A stretch of 64,000 bases of DNA. It comes from Mactra quadrangularis. Lineage: Eukaryota > Mollusca > Bivalvia > Venerida > Mactridae. The stretch is from contig CM046299.1 in NCBI GenBank assembly GCA_025267735.1, forward strand, positions 31,820,887 to 31,884,886, written 5' to 3'. Positions within the stretch are counted from its first letter, which is position 1, and the number at the start of each line of letters is the position of its first letter. Shown in pieces: positions 1-11,195 of this stretch. Under the pieces are notes generated by a model that saw only the letters and a list, made by a program, of their open reading frames with translations, was not told the origin of the DNA and ran no database searches. The position numbers and the translations under genes are program-made.

Positions 1-1151
1 CTCCGTCATTATTTGAAAATTATAGACTGTTGTTGATTTTGTTGTGCCACCATACTAACCTGTCTGACTAAAACATTGTCTACATGTCTGACAAAGCAGG
101 GAAAAATCGAAAATAAGACTTTGCTAAATTAAAATTGGCTATAGGTCCCGAGCTGTGTTTACTTTTTCCTCTTTCATCCATGCTTAAGTGGATGCAAACA
201 ATTTTAAGATCATTTGGCGTTGCAAAATCAGTATTTTTTAAACTCTTCAGAACTAACTCAGTGTTCAAAGATGTCGTTCAGATATATATAGACATCACAA
301 GGGATGCAGACATTATTGAAAGTGAAGAGCGATGCTACATAATGCTTCATTATTCATCACGAATGGGCTACATTAACAACCTCCCTTTGCACAAGTTTGT
401 TACTAAAGTAGTCAGTGCAGCTTTTTGCGTTCAATTTAATAGTTTGTCCCAAACATATGATGCTACATCATGTCACATACGACGAGTATACATACAGACC
501 CAAATATGGCAGGGCAACAATGCCTTACATCCATGTGACTGGGGATTGGAGTATGATAATGGAAAATTTCAGCCTGTAAAGACTAAGTTACAGTCTGTCC
601 CTGCTGAGCTCGAAGTAATTCGATGTAGCTTTCGACCAAACTGCATATCAAGTTGTTGCTCTTGTAAAAAACACGGTCTTTCAAGAGTGTTCTATCAGTT
701 GTACAGAATCGAGATCTAGTTTAACCTCTGATGGTGAAGATTGCGACAGTGACAGTGATCAAAAGCAAACTTCAGGTTACAAAAAACAGAATGTGAATAA
801 GTACATTTTGTAACAAAATATATACTGTAACAAAATTTCATGTGTAAAAACAACAACAAAATTAACAAATGATATTTATTAAATATTTATTTATGTAATG
901 CCACTTATTCATCTGTATTACATACGTGTAGTAGCATGAACTAAAACACTTGTTTGGAATCATATGTTGACTTTTAAATCTGCTTTAGTAACTAAGTCTT
1001 AGAAATCGATTCATGAGAAGCTGATTCCAGAAATTCACAGTTTCGAGTATTACTTTGGTACTTTTATACCAATACCTGACATTTTGTTCATTAAATGATT
1101 AATTCATATTAATGATATAATTTATACCCTTGTTTAGATACGCTTGTAGAC
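1..1151. repeat. ~1.1-kb dispersed repeat, copy 1 (runs off left edge)
   Basis: The sequence from base 1 to about 1151 recurs in the same orientation, more diverged, at 25699-26724. Both begin with CTCCGTCATTATTT, share a run ending TTGTTGTGCCACC, and carry the same degenerate cysteine-rich reading frame. Similarity fades near TAGATACGCTTGTAGAC. A shorter internal duplication (GCTGATTCCAGAAATT versus a variant near 1170) lies in the right third. The left end is outside the window, so element type and boundaries are unknown. Confidence 0.7.
135..719 (+). pseudogene. Fragment of a transposon-associated Cys-rich (CXC/CRC-like) protein
   Basis: The frame is open for 194 codons. Residues ~95-190 show a pattern I associate with an uncharacterised protein family abundant in invertebrate genomes: a basic HIRRVYIQTQIW segment, a CDWGLEYDNGKFQPVKT segment, then cysteine-rich IRCSFRPNC and CSCKKHGLS resembling a Tesmin/TSO1 CXC motif. 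The family usually continues with further cysteines after the CKKHGL segment; here the frame drifts into unrelated residues and stops, so I read it as truncated or decayed. The first ~80 residues are not recognisable. The more damaged copy near 25.85-26.4 kb has several indels, which argues that both are repeat remnants rather than host genes. No upstream exon or promoter is evident. The family assignment is from memory of the pattern, not a search. Confidence 0.45.
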
Positions 1152-1656
1152 TTTTGAAAATTTTACACAAAAATCAGCTTCCAGAATTTCGAAGTTTTGA
1201 GTATCCTTTTAGTACTTTTATCCCAAAACTGAACAATTCTGGGTTTTTTTATTTTTGAATGTTATACTAATTATGTCTGTCTGTTCAAGCACCTGCTAGG
1301 ATATATTTGTAGCCTTTTTAAGTTCCTAGTTATAAAATAGATACATCAGAAGCAGATTAAATGGACTAACAGTGTTTTGAACCCGGAACAGTGCCAGATA
1401 ATAAACCTAAATCAAAAGGAACATGTCACAAGTATTTCAAAATGTAGAATCACTTATTGGTCCCATTTGTTTGAGACCATATCAGTATTTTGTAAAGATA
1501 TGTCTCTAAAATAAATTTAATTCCCACAATTGATCATAACATAAAGTACATACTGCACAACAAAAACTTGACTATTTAGATAGTCACATGAAATGTACAA
1601 CGCTTTTAAAACGTATGTACGGCGGCATAGAGGTGACATGGAGAAATATTTAAAAT
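1152..1656. other. No recognised feature
   Basis: AT-rich sequence beyond the dispersed repeat. No ORF, RNA gene or clear repeat was seen apart from weak similarity to the end of copy 1. Confidence 0.4.
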
Positions 1657-1767
1657 TTACGTGCGCACGCAATAACGTTTACGTAGCCACGCAGTAGCTA
1701 TTACGTGCGCACACAATAACGTTTACGTGGCCGCGTAATAGCTTTACGTGCGCACGCAGTAGCTTAT
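1657..1767. repeat. 44-bp tandem repeat, ~2.5 copies
   Basis: Units start at about 1657, 1701 and 1744, each beginning TTACGTGCGCAC and containing AATAACGTTTACGT and a GTAGC/ATAGC end. The units are unusually CpG-rich for this AT-rich window and made largely of alternating purine/pyrimidine ACGTGCGCAC steps. Confidence 0.8.
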
Positions 1768-1768
1768 T

Positions 1769-1794
1769 GTATTCATTGTGTTAACAATGAATAC
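1769..1794. other. Perfect 11-bp-stem hairpin next to the CpG tandem repeat
   Basis: GTATTCATTGT, loop GTTA, ACAATGAATAC. It lies immediately after the 44-bp array and may be one end of a small mobile element. No function can be assigned. Confidence 0.6.
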
Positions 1795-1800
1795 ACTGGT

Positions 1801-3424
1801 ATGACAAGATTAATAGTAGTATTCCGATCAGAGTCCAATTTTAGATCGCCTATACCTAACAGCACCCAAGCCAGAATATTCCGAGACAAAGTAGTTCATG
1901 ATTTGCAACATCATACTGAAACTGGTACTTTATGTATTTCTGCGCGAGAAATTGACCAGACGCTCAATATGACGTCACAGAATATACTTGAAGCGATTAA
2001 CTTGTAACAGAGATAAGAAACATTATACTGTATACATTATTATAAGTGCTGATTCCCGCGTATTGGGTTTGTTTTAAAGACAAGTATTTCCGGACTGTAA
2101 CTGTTCGGGTCGTGTGCAATTAAACCTGAATTTTACGGCGCGTTGGATGCAAGTCCTCTGGTGAAATAAATTTAACAAGGATAAAATCATCAATATACAT
2201 TTTGTCAATGAGTATCACAATGGATAAAATACTTGCAATAAAATCCATCCATGACTATATCGGGTTTAATTAAATACTTACGAGTCAGTAAATTTGGAAA
2301 ATCCTCTGTTTTGAAGTGGTTTTTAGGGGGTCTTTTGAAAATCTAGTGCAACAAAATAGTTTGAACTATCATTGGTAAAGTCACACTATTAGTGTTGACT
2401 ATGATACATTAAGTAGCACCCTGACTTGGATACTGGAGTATCAAACCCTTTCAAGAAAATAAAAAATTAATGTAGATTTTTTCTCTGTGAAGGTACAGTT
2501 GGAAGCACTGTGAGAGCTAAGGGATTATAAAATCTATAGAATCTATTCAATAAAGAATAAAGGCTTATGATGGAAAAGTTTCATTTCACCAAAGTGTAAT
2601 CTGACAAGAACTGGAGAGATTAAGGAAAAATTCCTGAATAAAAACTGTTAATACAACATACTCATTTAAAAAAAATACAATAACTGTATTTAACTTAAAT
2701 ATATTAATTATATAAATGATAATTATTATACTATCAATGTATTGAATATATTATTTGTACTTGTTGAAGTCATCAACATAATTAATGTTTGGAACATTTA
2801 TCACTTTTTCATCAAAATAACTAGTTTGTGTGTAATAATGAACTCTGGTATTTAGATAAATCTTAGTATAACACTTTGAATCTTAACATTTGTTTATTTT
2901 CTTACAAGATATAGATAATTTGTGCATATAAAACACTTTCAACTATTTTCCAAAAAATAATCCCATTCACTTGACTACATTAACCTCTTTGTTAAATCAG
3001 GTAATCAAATGAAAAAAAAGAAATATAATTTATCAAACAATTAATTCTTAATTATATCTGTAAATTTTAACCTTCATCATTAAACACCATCAGTACAGGT
3101 AAAATTAATTTCTAAGACATTTATGATAAGCAGAAATGGGGTTTAAATACATTATTTTCTGTTCAGTTACTATATAAATCATAGAATAGCAGCAGGGTGT
3201 TGGTCCAACTTTACTCAAAAATGCGTACTACGTATAGCACACATAACAGATAACAATGACGTAGTTTTAAACCTCTCCCATATTAGAGGTTTTTTTGACG
3301 CGCAGACTAATTAAACAATCATAGTAATAAGTAAATTCAATCGTTCAATATTGTAAATGACACAAGCAGATTTTATTGTGAATCGAGTATGAAAAAAAAC
3401 ATGTAATCAACACCATTAATAATT
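1801..3424. other. No recognised feature
   Basis: AT-rich. The 68-codon frame at 1801-2007 has no recognisable domain, partner exon or repeat copy in the window, so I do not call it a gene. Confidence 0.4.
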
Positions 3425-3625
3425 TCTACGGCGATTCTGCCTCCTTCCACGGATTCTAAATCCTGTAGGGTAGTAGTCAGTCACTGACGAAGTATGCACC
3501 TAGTAGTTTGTTAACAGCTAAATTCAGTGATAAAGCCTTTCCAGGAACAGTGAGTAGGTGGACTGACCGCTGTGATATAACCTTTATAAGGTGTTGCTAC
3601 AGCGTAAAACCTAACAAAAATGAAA
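3425..3625 (+). repeat. SINE-like dispersed repeat (body only)
   Basis: Shares TAGTCAGTCACTGAC, a CAGGAACAG block, a GTGGACTGA block and an AAAACCTAACAAAA-type end with 47930-48075. The latter copy is preceded by a sequence resembling an RNA polymerase III B box (GTTCGATTC); this copy has lost that head. Confidence 0.5.
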
Positions 3626-3650
3626 TAAATCTAAACACAATGAATACCCC

Positions 3651-3670
3651 AGTACTTTCAGTGCTTTGAT
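3651..3670 (-). repeat. Recurrent TCAAAGCACTGAAAGTGCT-type hairpin
   Basis: Reads AGTACTTTCAGTGCTTTGAT on the + strand. It is one of at least eight occurrences of this imperfect hairpin in the window, often at or near a repeat boundary; see the findings. Confidence 0.6.
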
Positions 3671-3712
3671 ACTTTCTTACTATTGGAACGATGCTTAGTT
3701 ACCCAGAGGTTA

Positions 3713-3852
3713 TTCATTCTCGTTCCCAGAGACTATCAAGATTCTCGATACTAGTTAGATCGAGAATCTTGATAACCTCGGGGTACGAGAATGGGGGTCA
3801 TCAAGATTCTCGAGCTAGTATCAAGAATCTTGATAGCCTCTGGGAACCAGAA
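3713..3852. mobile_element. Small double fold-back element (MITE-like)
   Basis: Two adjoining inverted repeats. The first (about 3713-3791) runs from ATTCTCGTTCCCAGAG to CTCGGGGTACGAGAAT around a centre at ACTAGTTAGATC. The second ends AGCCTCTGGGAACCAGAAT. Partial relatives sit near 30538-30620 and 60225-60276. No ORF. Confidence 0.7.
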
Positions 3853-4864
3853 TATTTAAAAATGGTTAACTGTTCAAAAATACTAATGGGCGGGTATATT
3901 TTGGAAAGTTATGGTGGGGTCCGGACCCTCCGCTAGATCTGCCTATGTGATTGTTGTTGATCTTATCAAGCATGGTGAGTCTGTTAATATTATGTCTGTC
4001 CTGGAGTAGTTGCCATCCAGGGTCTTGAAGCATATCCGTTACACTGGATCTATTTCTGAAACTGTTTTTGAGCGGGCTCCCCTTCTATATGTTTTATATC
4101 TTTTTCTCAAGGGTCTAATAGTGATGAAGAGTATCCCAGAGTTGGACAAACTAATGTGTATATGCTATTTCTTTAGTTGTTGAGGATGATGTTGTGTTTT
4201 GCAGCTTTAAAGATGTTCTCATCCCAGTGTAAATGATTGTTAAGAGTGAGTCCTAGTTGTCTTATCATACTCACACCGGAAGTTAGAAACCAAATATTAC
4301 GTAGTCATTTGTCTATGTAGCTTTATCAGAACATATCTATTGGTTTATCATTACAATGATCATGACTCATTACTTACATAGTATCATCAACTACAAGTAC
4401 AATGATTTATAACATCATAGATTAGAATAGTAAATATTATCATCAGTTTTATCTAATGTTCAAACTCTATATCGATAAATGAAGGCCCGGTAAGAGGTAT
4501 AGTTTACGAAAATTAACCTGAGACAAAAGTACAAGTTAGATCTATATTTATAATTAAATCAAATCATATCAGTTACAAGTAATGAAACCGTAAGGTATAA
4601 TATATACTTAGAGAAAGAAGTAACGCAACTTTTGTGAAGTATTCTATATGAGTTACATCTTGTTAACATGATGAACTTTCATTTCTTCTACTCTGGGTCG
4701 TACCTTTTGATTCTTTCTGATGCCCACCCGTGCGTAATGCCCTGTATTGCGATATTTCATTTTTCACGTGAACGCGTAACTAGGGCATGCAGTTACAAAT
4801 GTGTAATTCATCAGTTTGTGTCATAAAATCAATCTTTCATTTGCCAATACAACTAATTAATCCA
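3853..4864. other. No recognised feature
   Basis: No supported ORF, RNA or repeat. Short reading frames only. Confidence 0.4.
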
Positions 4865-5790
4865 GCCCTGCGTTCAGTTACCGCGAACGTTACAAAACGT
4901 TCCGTAACGATACATTCGGAACTCCTAGGCCATTCGCTGCGAATAATCTCGGACTTACTAGACGCTAAATTCTGAAACTACCGGTGTTAAAGTAAACAAA
5001 TATATGATCGTTTAGGCATTGAGTGATGTTTCGTTTTTAGTCCGTAAATTTTGAAACCTCACTCATTGCCTTAACGATCACATATTTGTGTATAAGATTA
5101 GGTTATTCGCAGCGAATGGCCGAGGAGTTCCGAATGTATCGTTACGTAACGTTCTGTAACGTTTTGTGTAATTGAACACGCTCCCGGGCTGCGTTCAGTT
5201 AGCAGTTAGCGTTAGCCAAACACAGTTACCGTCATGAACGGTTAATTGAACGACGCGTTGAAGTGAGAACGTTTAAAGATGGCGGGCAAAAGAGTTGTTA
5301 CTTCTGTTTTATTAGAAGAATTCGGAGAGGAGGACTTGTTATCTTGTTTTTTGTAAATGTATTGATCTAAATCAACGGGAGTATCACCGCCGACACCTAA
5401 TCCGGAATTTAAATTTATGGGTTTTTTCCGTCCGTGCACAGGCGGTACGAAAAAAGTTGTATACACATTATTGCTAAACAGCACGAACTATGGATTAAAT
5501 ACTACTGTTCTTTTTTACACGCGTTTTCATTGAAACAGTGAAAGTTTGTTTGTACCTGAGGGTAAAACCCAAATATTTGAATTTCGGATATAATCTATTC
5601 GCTATGGCAGTTACTAATTTGCAAAATGTACTGGAACTATTTTGTTTCAGGTTGTTTCATATTCGCGTACTATATACTAAAACCATTAGCTGTTGGCCTT
5701 AAACGTTTTCCGCTAACAGGCCGTTCAATTATGACTGTTAGCGAACGTTACAGAACGTTACAGAACGTTCGCGGTAACTGAACGCAGGGC
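4865..5790. mobile_element. TIR element, ~926 bp, with palindromic left part and a decayed interior
   Basis: The left end GCCCTGCGTTCAGTTACCGC is matched in inverted orientation by GCGGTAACTGAACGCAGGGC ending at 5790, giving TIRs of about 25 bp. The left third (about 4890-5165) is a fold-back with arms such as CGTAACGATACATTCGGAAC. Related fold-backs occur at 28037-28365 and 31403-31600, and a related end near 49320. A second outward-like end, CTGCGTTCAGTTAGCAGTTA, lies near 5190, so this may be one element inserted in another. No unambiguous target duplication was found. The DNA-transposon superfamily is unassigned. Confidence 0.65.
5279..5356 (+). CDS. Possible first coding exon inside the TIR element
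   Basis: AAGATGGCGGGC gives a plausible eukaryotic start context and encodes a 25-residue acidic peptide (MAGKRVVTSVLLEEFGEEDL followed by LSCFL) before TAA. The final codon overlaps a donor-like GTAAATG at 5353, so this could be a first exon whose partner exons are lost or further right. Its position inside a TIR element suggests the 5' end of a transposase or accessory protein, but no later exon or catalytic motif was found. It could equally be chance; the open frame is short. Confidence 0.2.
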   Translation: MAGKRVVTSVLLEEFGEEDLLSCFL

Positions 5791-5868
5791 AGTGTTTCTT
5801 GTGTGCTCTATTCGGTATTGCTATATGTCACGCTGACGTGAAGATTAGTTTGAACAAACCGCCAGGAT

Positions 5869-7335
5869 GTTGTTGTACGGAACACCGCAAAGCAAAGTTG
5901 CAGCGCAGCTGCAAGTCCACTGTATCCAAACTGTTTCATCGTTTGAGGGAGTGTGACACGACTAACGACCGGCAAAAATCAGGAGATCCACACGACACAA
6001 CATCATAAGATGACGCGTATATACACGTAACAACTTTTCTAAGTATACGCATTTCCCCTGCAGATAATTTCAACGGTTGTTTAACTATTTAAACGAAATT
6101 TTGTGTGTCAACTATGGGATACTATATATTTCATGTGACACTAAAAACGTCAAATCCACCGTGAAGTAACCGACTTCCAAGATACACGTGCATTTCGTGC
6201 TTTTTACTTGAATGAGCCAAACGGTTTACATTTTCGCGTTTATTTTGTACATGTCGATATCTATAGCGATCTACACTTAGAAAGAACACCTACACTTTCA
6301 CAAGTCGTAAGTATGAAACGAATTAGCTTGAAATAAAGAAGCCAGGCTAAGAAAGTTTAGGCGAACCGGAAGTGTTAAAGACCTGCCAACCCAGAAAAGA
6401 CGTCGTATGACGACAAGATGGCAAGAATGGGTTATGATGCGTGTACCCCTTCATTCAGAATTACATAATCTCATTGCGAGCAAGGTGTCTTGCAGTGATA
6501 CGAGCTAAAGGTGGCCATACGCGTTATTGATGCGAATTTGTATTTTATTGGTGCCAATATTGTTACTGCTTATAATAAGTCAGTTATTTTTCAACTTATT
6601 CTTCGCTTTGCTAATAAATGAAATACTAATTGATGAATATTTTCTACAAATTTTATATCAATAGCTTACGTATCAACCCAGTTATGATCAAATATACAGG
6701 TGTATACTTAGAAAAGTTGTTAAGTATATACGCCTAACACACCTGCGCCAACGGTTCAGTTCAGCTACTGAAACACTAGCTAACATGCCAGGGGTTCGTG
6801 TGTGTGCACGATCAGTGAGACAACTACTTTGAGAATAAGGTTTAACAGCTAGGAGGGGATGTACGTTAACAAGAGATAGACGCCGTCGACGTATGGAATA
6901 GATCGCAGCTTGTCGTCCAGGTGTATTTTCTCTATATCTGATGCATTGGAATTTGACCGCTTTGGGGATCGTTATGTTATGGTTCGGGCATGCATATCGC
7001 ACAGTGACGAAACTTTGCTTATATTTATTGATGGATCTTTAACTGTGTTAAAACCCATGGTTGTTCTATTTGTTCAGCTTCCAGTGTCACTTTCCAGCAT
7101 GATAATGCCCGGTCACATGTCGCTAGAATAGACCAAGCTTATCTGGTCAACAACAACGTGTAAGTTCTACCCTGGCCTGCATTCAGTCCCGATCTTTCAC
7201 CCATCGAACATCATTGGGACTTTTAAGGTAGGCGTGTGTTCACGTAAACTCCAGCCACAGTGGACGCCATATGATGGACTCCCATTAGACAAGTGAACGT
7301 GTTGTTTAACTTCATGCAACTACGAATAAGGACCG
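5869..7335 (+). pseudogene. Decayed Tc1-like transposase
   Basis: Scattered frames match the Tc1/mariner transposase layout in order. An HTH-to-linker stretch (STVSKLFHRLRECDTTNDRQ, about 5919-5978) comes first. The segment RLTHLRQRFSSATETLA begins at about 6735. Then come DRFGDRYVMVRACISH and IFIDGSLTV (about 6954-7050), HDNARSHVARI around the second catalytic Asp (about 7099-7131), and a WPAFSPDLSPIEHHWD-like stretch (about 7176-7223). Frameshifts and stops separate the pieces. Between ~6062 and ~6695 the homology is interrupted, and a ~40-bp segment (GTATATAC...CTTTTCTAAGTATAC) is repeated in inverted orientation at the two edges (6015-6060 and 6695-6740). That interruption also contains a second Tc1-type linker-like reading (FRRTGSVKDLP, ~6357-6389). 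The enzyme would have excised and pasted a TA-flanked element; this copy cannot be functional. TIRs were not located. Confidence 0.7.
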
Positions 7336-7340
7336 CAATG

Positions 7341-7904
7341 ACTGCAAGGGGGGGGGGCATATCCGATATTAGAACTTTGAATGGTGCACCCAGCAATCTG
7401 ACCTTGATAACGCTGCCATGTCACTTTGTATCACGTTAAGTAATGACTGTTGTCAGTGTACAAAGAGACCGCTTTATAGGGCAAGAATGAACTTAGTTTA
7501 CTGAATATCGATATTCGTTGATATTATACACTTAATCTAGAGTTGTGTTATTTTTTCTTTCGATCTGTCTCAGGTCAATTTGCACAAACTATATATACTT
7601 ATAATTTTTAAATCTATGTATATTATCACTATCATCGTCAGTTGTTTAATTAAGTTAACATACCCATATACAATTGTATTTGGTTTAAACTTATCGGTAG
7701 GGCCTCTTGTTACTTATAAAGTATTACACTATACTTACAAATAAACTATCATTGGATTTATAAAGAAATTGGTGAGATTTTTTTAATAATTTCAACGTTA
7801 ACTATATAAAGATTCTATTTACTAGATATATCCTATTTCTACTAAGTAAACTTGCTTACTTTTTGATCATATATTTTAATATATTTATCGTTTTTAAAAC
7901 GAAA
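7341..7904. other. No recognised feature
   Basis: AT-rich sequence between the transposase fossil and the satellite. Confidence 0.4.
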
Positions 7905-9175
7905 ATATTAATTCATTGTCTTTGTATGACTTTGTGACAGACTATGCATTATAATGCATTGTCTTTGTACGTTTTTTGTGAAAACCATGCACATATAATT
8001 CATTATAATTAATTGTATTTGTATGTCTTTGTGACAGACAAGCCGCGGCCGTGACGTAGTGGACGTAGTGGAGATCCCGGGTTCGAAACCCGGTCGCGGC
8101 AGGTCATATCCTATACATGAATTGTCGGCCTCGTGGTAAAAGTAAGTTAGTAATGGTGATAGAAAAGTGTCCAGGAAACCTATAGTAGAAAGAACTGGCC
8201 GTCATATATATTACCTATGTATGTGAAAAAATTGTGACAGACTATGCTCGTAAATTTGTTGCGCCTTGTATGTATTTGCACAGACTATGCACATATAAAT
8301 CATTGTTTTTGTATGTCTTTATGACAGACCATGCACATATAACTCATTGCTTTTGTATGTCTTTGTGACAGACCATGCACATATAACTCATTGCTTTTGT
8401 ATGTCTTTGTGACAGACCATGCACATATAACTCATTGCTTTTGTATGTCTTTGTGACAGACTATGCACATATAACTCATTGCTTTTGTATGTCTTTGTGA
8501 CAGACTATGCACATATAACTCATTGCTTTTGTATGTCTTTGTGACAGACCATGCACATATAACTCATTGCTTTTGTATGTCTTTGTGACAGACCATGCAC
8601 ATATAACTCATTGTTTTTGTATGTCTTTGTGACAGACCATGCACATATAACTCATTGCTTTTGTATGTCTTTATGACAGACCATGCACATATAACTCATT
8701 GCTTTTGTATGTCTTTATGACAGACCATGCACATATAACTCATTGTTTTTGTATGTCTTTATGACAGACCATGCACATATAACTCATTGCTTTTGTATGT
8801 CTTTGTGACAGACCATGCACATATAACTCATTGCTTTTGTATGTCTTTGTGACAGACCATGCACATATAACTCATTGCTTTTGTATGTCTTTGTGACAGA
8901 CCATGCACATATAACTCATTGCTTTTGTATGTCTTTATGACAGACCATGCACATATAACTCATTGTTTTTGTATGTCTTTATGACAGACCATGCACATAT
9001 AACTCATTGCTTTTGTATGTCTTTGTGACAGACCATGCACATATAATTCGTTGCTTTTGTATGTCTTTATGACAGACCATGCACATATAATTCGTTGCTT
9101 TTGTATGTCTTTGAAAACAGACCATGCACGTATATTTTATTTTCTTTGTATGTCCTTTGGAAGACCATGAGCATT
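7905..9175. repeat. 44-bp satellite array, ~20 regular units plus degenerate flank units
   Basis: Consensus unit contains GACAGACCATGCACATATAA then CTCATTGCTTTTGTATGTCT and TTGT (44 bp). From about 8281 to 9120 the units are nearly identical, differing mainly by CTATG/CCATG, TTGT/TTAT and GCTT/GTTT. Units at both edges are diverged, as expected if homogenisation acts on the centre. A SINE is inserted at 8040-8231. Confidence 0.95.
8040..8231 (+). mobile_element. tRNA-derived SINE with target-site duplication
   Basis: Begins with a tRNA-like head: GCCGCG pairs with CGCGGC, the T-arm reads CCGGGTTCGAAACCCGG (B box), and TGACGTAGTGG is A-box-like. The body contains AGTAATGGTGATAGA and GTGTCCAGGAAA, matching a central domain present in other SINEs of the window. 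It is flanked by TTGTGACAGAC at 8029-8039 and 8232-8242, which is satellite sequence, so the SINE inserted into a pre-existing monomer. The head lacks a convincing anticodon arm, so this is not a tRNA gene. Confidence 0.85.
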
Positions 9176-9430
9176 AATAAAACACATAATGTGGTGAATT
9201 ACTTCCTTGTCTATAATGTTTACTATCAATGTATAATATATTCTGTGTTTTAACATTCGACTAATTACCTAAACTTCTTATGCGAAACCGATGATTAGTT
9301 AATTTAAGATTCAGATACTTTAATCACGTATTCTTTTTTGAACGATATCTCAAACAAGGTGAAGGAACGAAAATACGTCAGAATAAATACGTGTTTTCGC
9401 CTTAAATCTGTCGTATCTTCGATTTTTCGT
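9176..9430. other. Short spacer, AT-rich
   Basis: Contains a CGAAAATACG / TTTTCGCC-type sequence also found at 10930-11290, probably part of the same repeat family as the adjoining palindrome. Confidence 0.4.
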
Positions 9431-10885
9431 TTCTTCGCCACGAAAATTAGAAATCAAAGCGCTGAAGGCACTGGATTTGTTCGGGTTTAAAAAGTGAAAT
9501 GAGATTCCCGGCTCCAACAACGTTTGTACACAAAGAACAGTTCAGTGATATTAGTTTGATAGATAGAACAGCATTGTTCCTGTTCAAAACACTTCAAACA
9601 ATCGACCTATAGATACAACAGGTTAACCTGACAGGCGAACACACTTTTGATTTGTTTTCGCACAATCACAACAATTCAAGGGGGGTGGGTCATTGATAGA
9701 ACAATGCAATAATTGCCGCTTAAAAGTTATCATTTATGCACATTTATTCTACTGCATCTGTATGTTTAAATAAATAAAGTCCACTAATCAGACATCATCC
9801 AAAGTCATCAACAATCAGACTGTCAGTCATCGTGACTGAATAGTTGATACCATTCTATTACATAATACGACATAACGATCTCTACTGAGACGCTTAACAC
9901 ATAAGCTATTATACATACGCTTCAGTATAGACCGATTGACAAGTGTATTTCAGGAATTATTGCGCTTGTCATAGCAGACGATCATTTTGAATTGCTCTAT
10001 ACTTATATACTGAGGGACTTCTTCTGGATTCGGTAAATTTTCAAACTGAGAACGGGTCTGAAATACGGTTTATATATTTGTTCAGGACTGACGTCCCGAA
10101 CAAATAAAAACGAAGGCACGACAAACTCACATTTTGTCGTATCTTCGCATTTTCGTTTTTTATTTGTTCGGGACGTCAGTCCTGAACAAATATATAAACC
10201 GTATTTCAGACCCTCTCCGATTTTGAAAGTGTGCCGAATCCAGAAGTAGTCCCTCAGTATATAAGTATAGAGTAATTCAAAATGATCGTCTGCTATGACA
10301 GGCGCAAGAATTCCTGAAATACACTTGTTAATCGGCCATTCTGAAGCGTATGTATAATAGCTTGTGAGTTAAGCGTCTCAGTAAAGATCTTTACGTCGTA
10401 TTATGTAATAGAATGGTATCAACTATTCAGTAACGACCTGTCGTTAGTGCCAGTTTTCAGTAGAGATGTTACATCAGCTTATGTAATAGAATGGTTCTAT
10501 AGGAAAATCTAAAAGAATGTAGTTGATGACTCTAAATGATGTCTGAATAGTGGACTTCGTTTATTTTACATACAGATGCAGTAGAATAAATGTGCATAAA
10601 TGATAACTTAATAGAGTTTATTTTTGCATTGTTCTAAGAATGACCCCTTAACTTGTTTTGATTGAACACAAATCAAAAGTGTGTTCGCCTGACCGGTTTA
10701 CCTGCTGTATTTATAGGTCGATTTTTTTGAAGTGTTTTTAGCCGTAGCAATGATGTACTACCTATCACTGAACTGTCCTTTGTGTTCAAACGTAGTTGGA
10801 GCCGGAAATCTCATTTTACCTTTTAAACCCGAACAAATTCAGTGCCTTCAGCGCTTTGATTTTCTAATCTTTGCAGCGGAGAAAT
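9431..10885. repeat. ~1.45-kb palindrome (fold-back), arms ~700 bp
   Basis: Left arm about 9431-10120, right arm about 10145-10885. Matching blocks include TGGATTTGTTCGGGTTTAAA with TTTAAACCCGAACAAATTCA; CCGGCTCCAAC with GTTGGAGCCGG; and AGGACTGACGTCCCGAACAA with its complement at ~10165-10182. The arms differ by substitutions and small indels. The centre is itself a hairpin (ACGACAAA...TTTTGTCGT, around 10128). The recurrent CAAAGCGCTGAAGGCACTG hairpin sits in each outer arm (9451-9474 and ~10840-10862). No ORF. It may be a fold-back transposon or two head-to-head copies of one element. Confidence 0.9.
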
Positions 10886-11078
10886 GAACACATGACAAAG
10901 TAAATGCAACAATATGACAAATAAAATGTGTCCCGTTTTCGCCTTAAACCTGTCGTATCTTCGTTTTTTCGCTTCTTCGTATTTTCGTTTTTTATATACA
11001 AATGTATATATAATATTGATCGCTATATTCCTCCCTTGTTGTTTATGCATATGTGAAGTTGATGTTAAATCGGAACGC

Positions 11079-11195
11079 GAAGAAATGAAAAAAACGAAAA
11101 TACGAAGAAACGAAAAAACGAAAATACGAAGAAACGAAAAAAGAAAATACGAAGAAACGAAAAAACGAAACTATGAAGAATCGAAAAAAAACGAA
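11079..11195. repeat. 24-bp tandem repeat, ~4-5 units
   Basis: Units of the form AAAACGAAAATACGAAGAAA plus CGAA, degenerating to the right. Together with TTCGTTTTTTCG-type sequence at 10960-11000 it makes a loose inverted repeat. It lies ~250 bp upstream of the LRR gene start. Confidence 0.8.

Noticed and set aside
8041..8102. Functional tRNA gene
   Set aside because: Acceptor and T stems pair but no anticodon arm, and it is the head of a SINE bounded by an 11-bp duplication.
8281..9170. CRISPR-like array
   Set aside because: 44-bp units are contiguous with no unique spacers, in a eukaryotic context; ordinary satellite.
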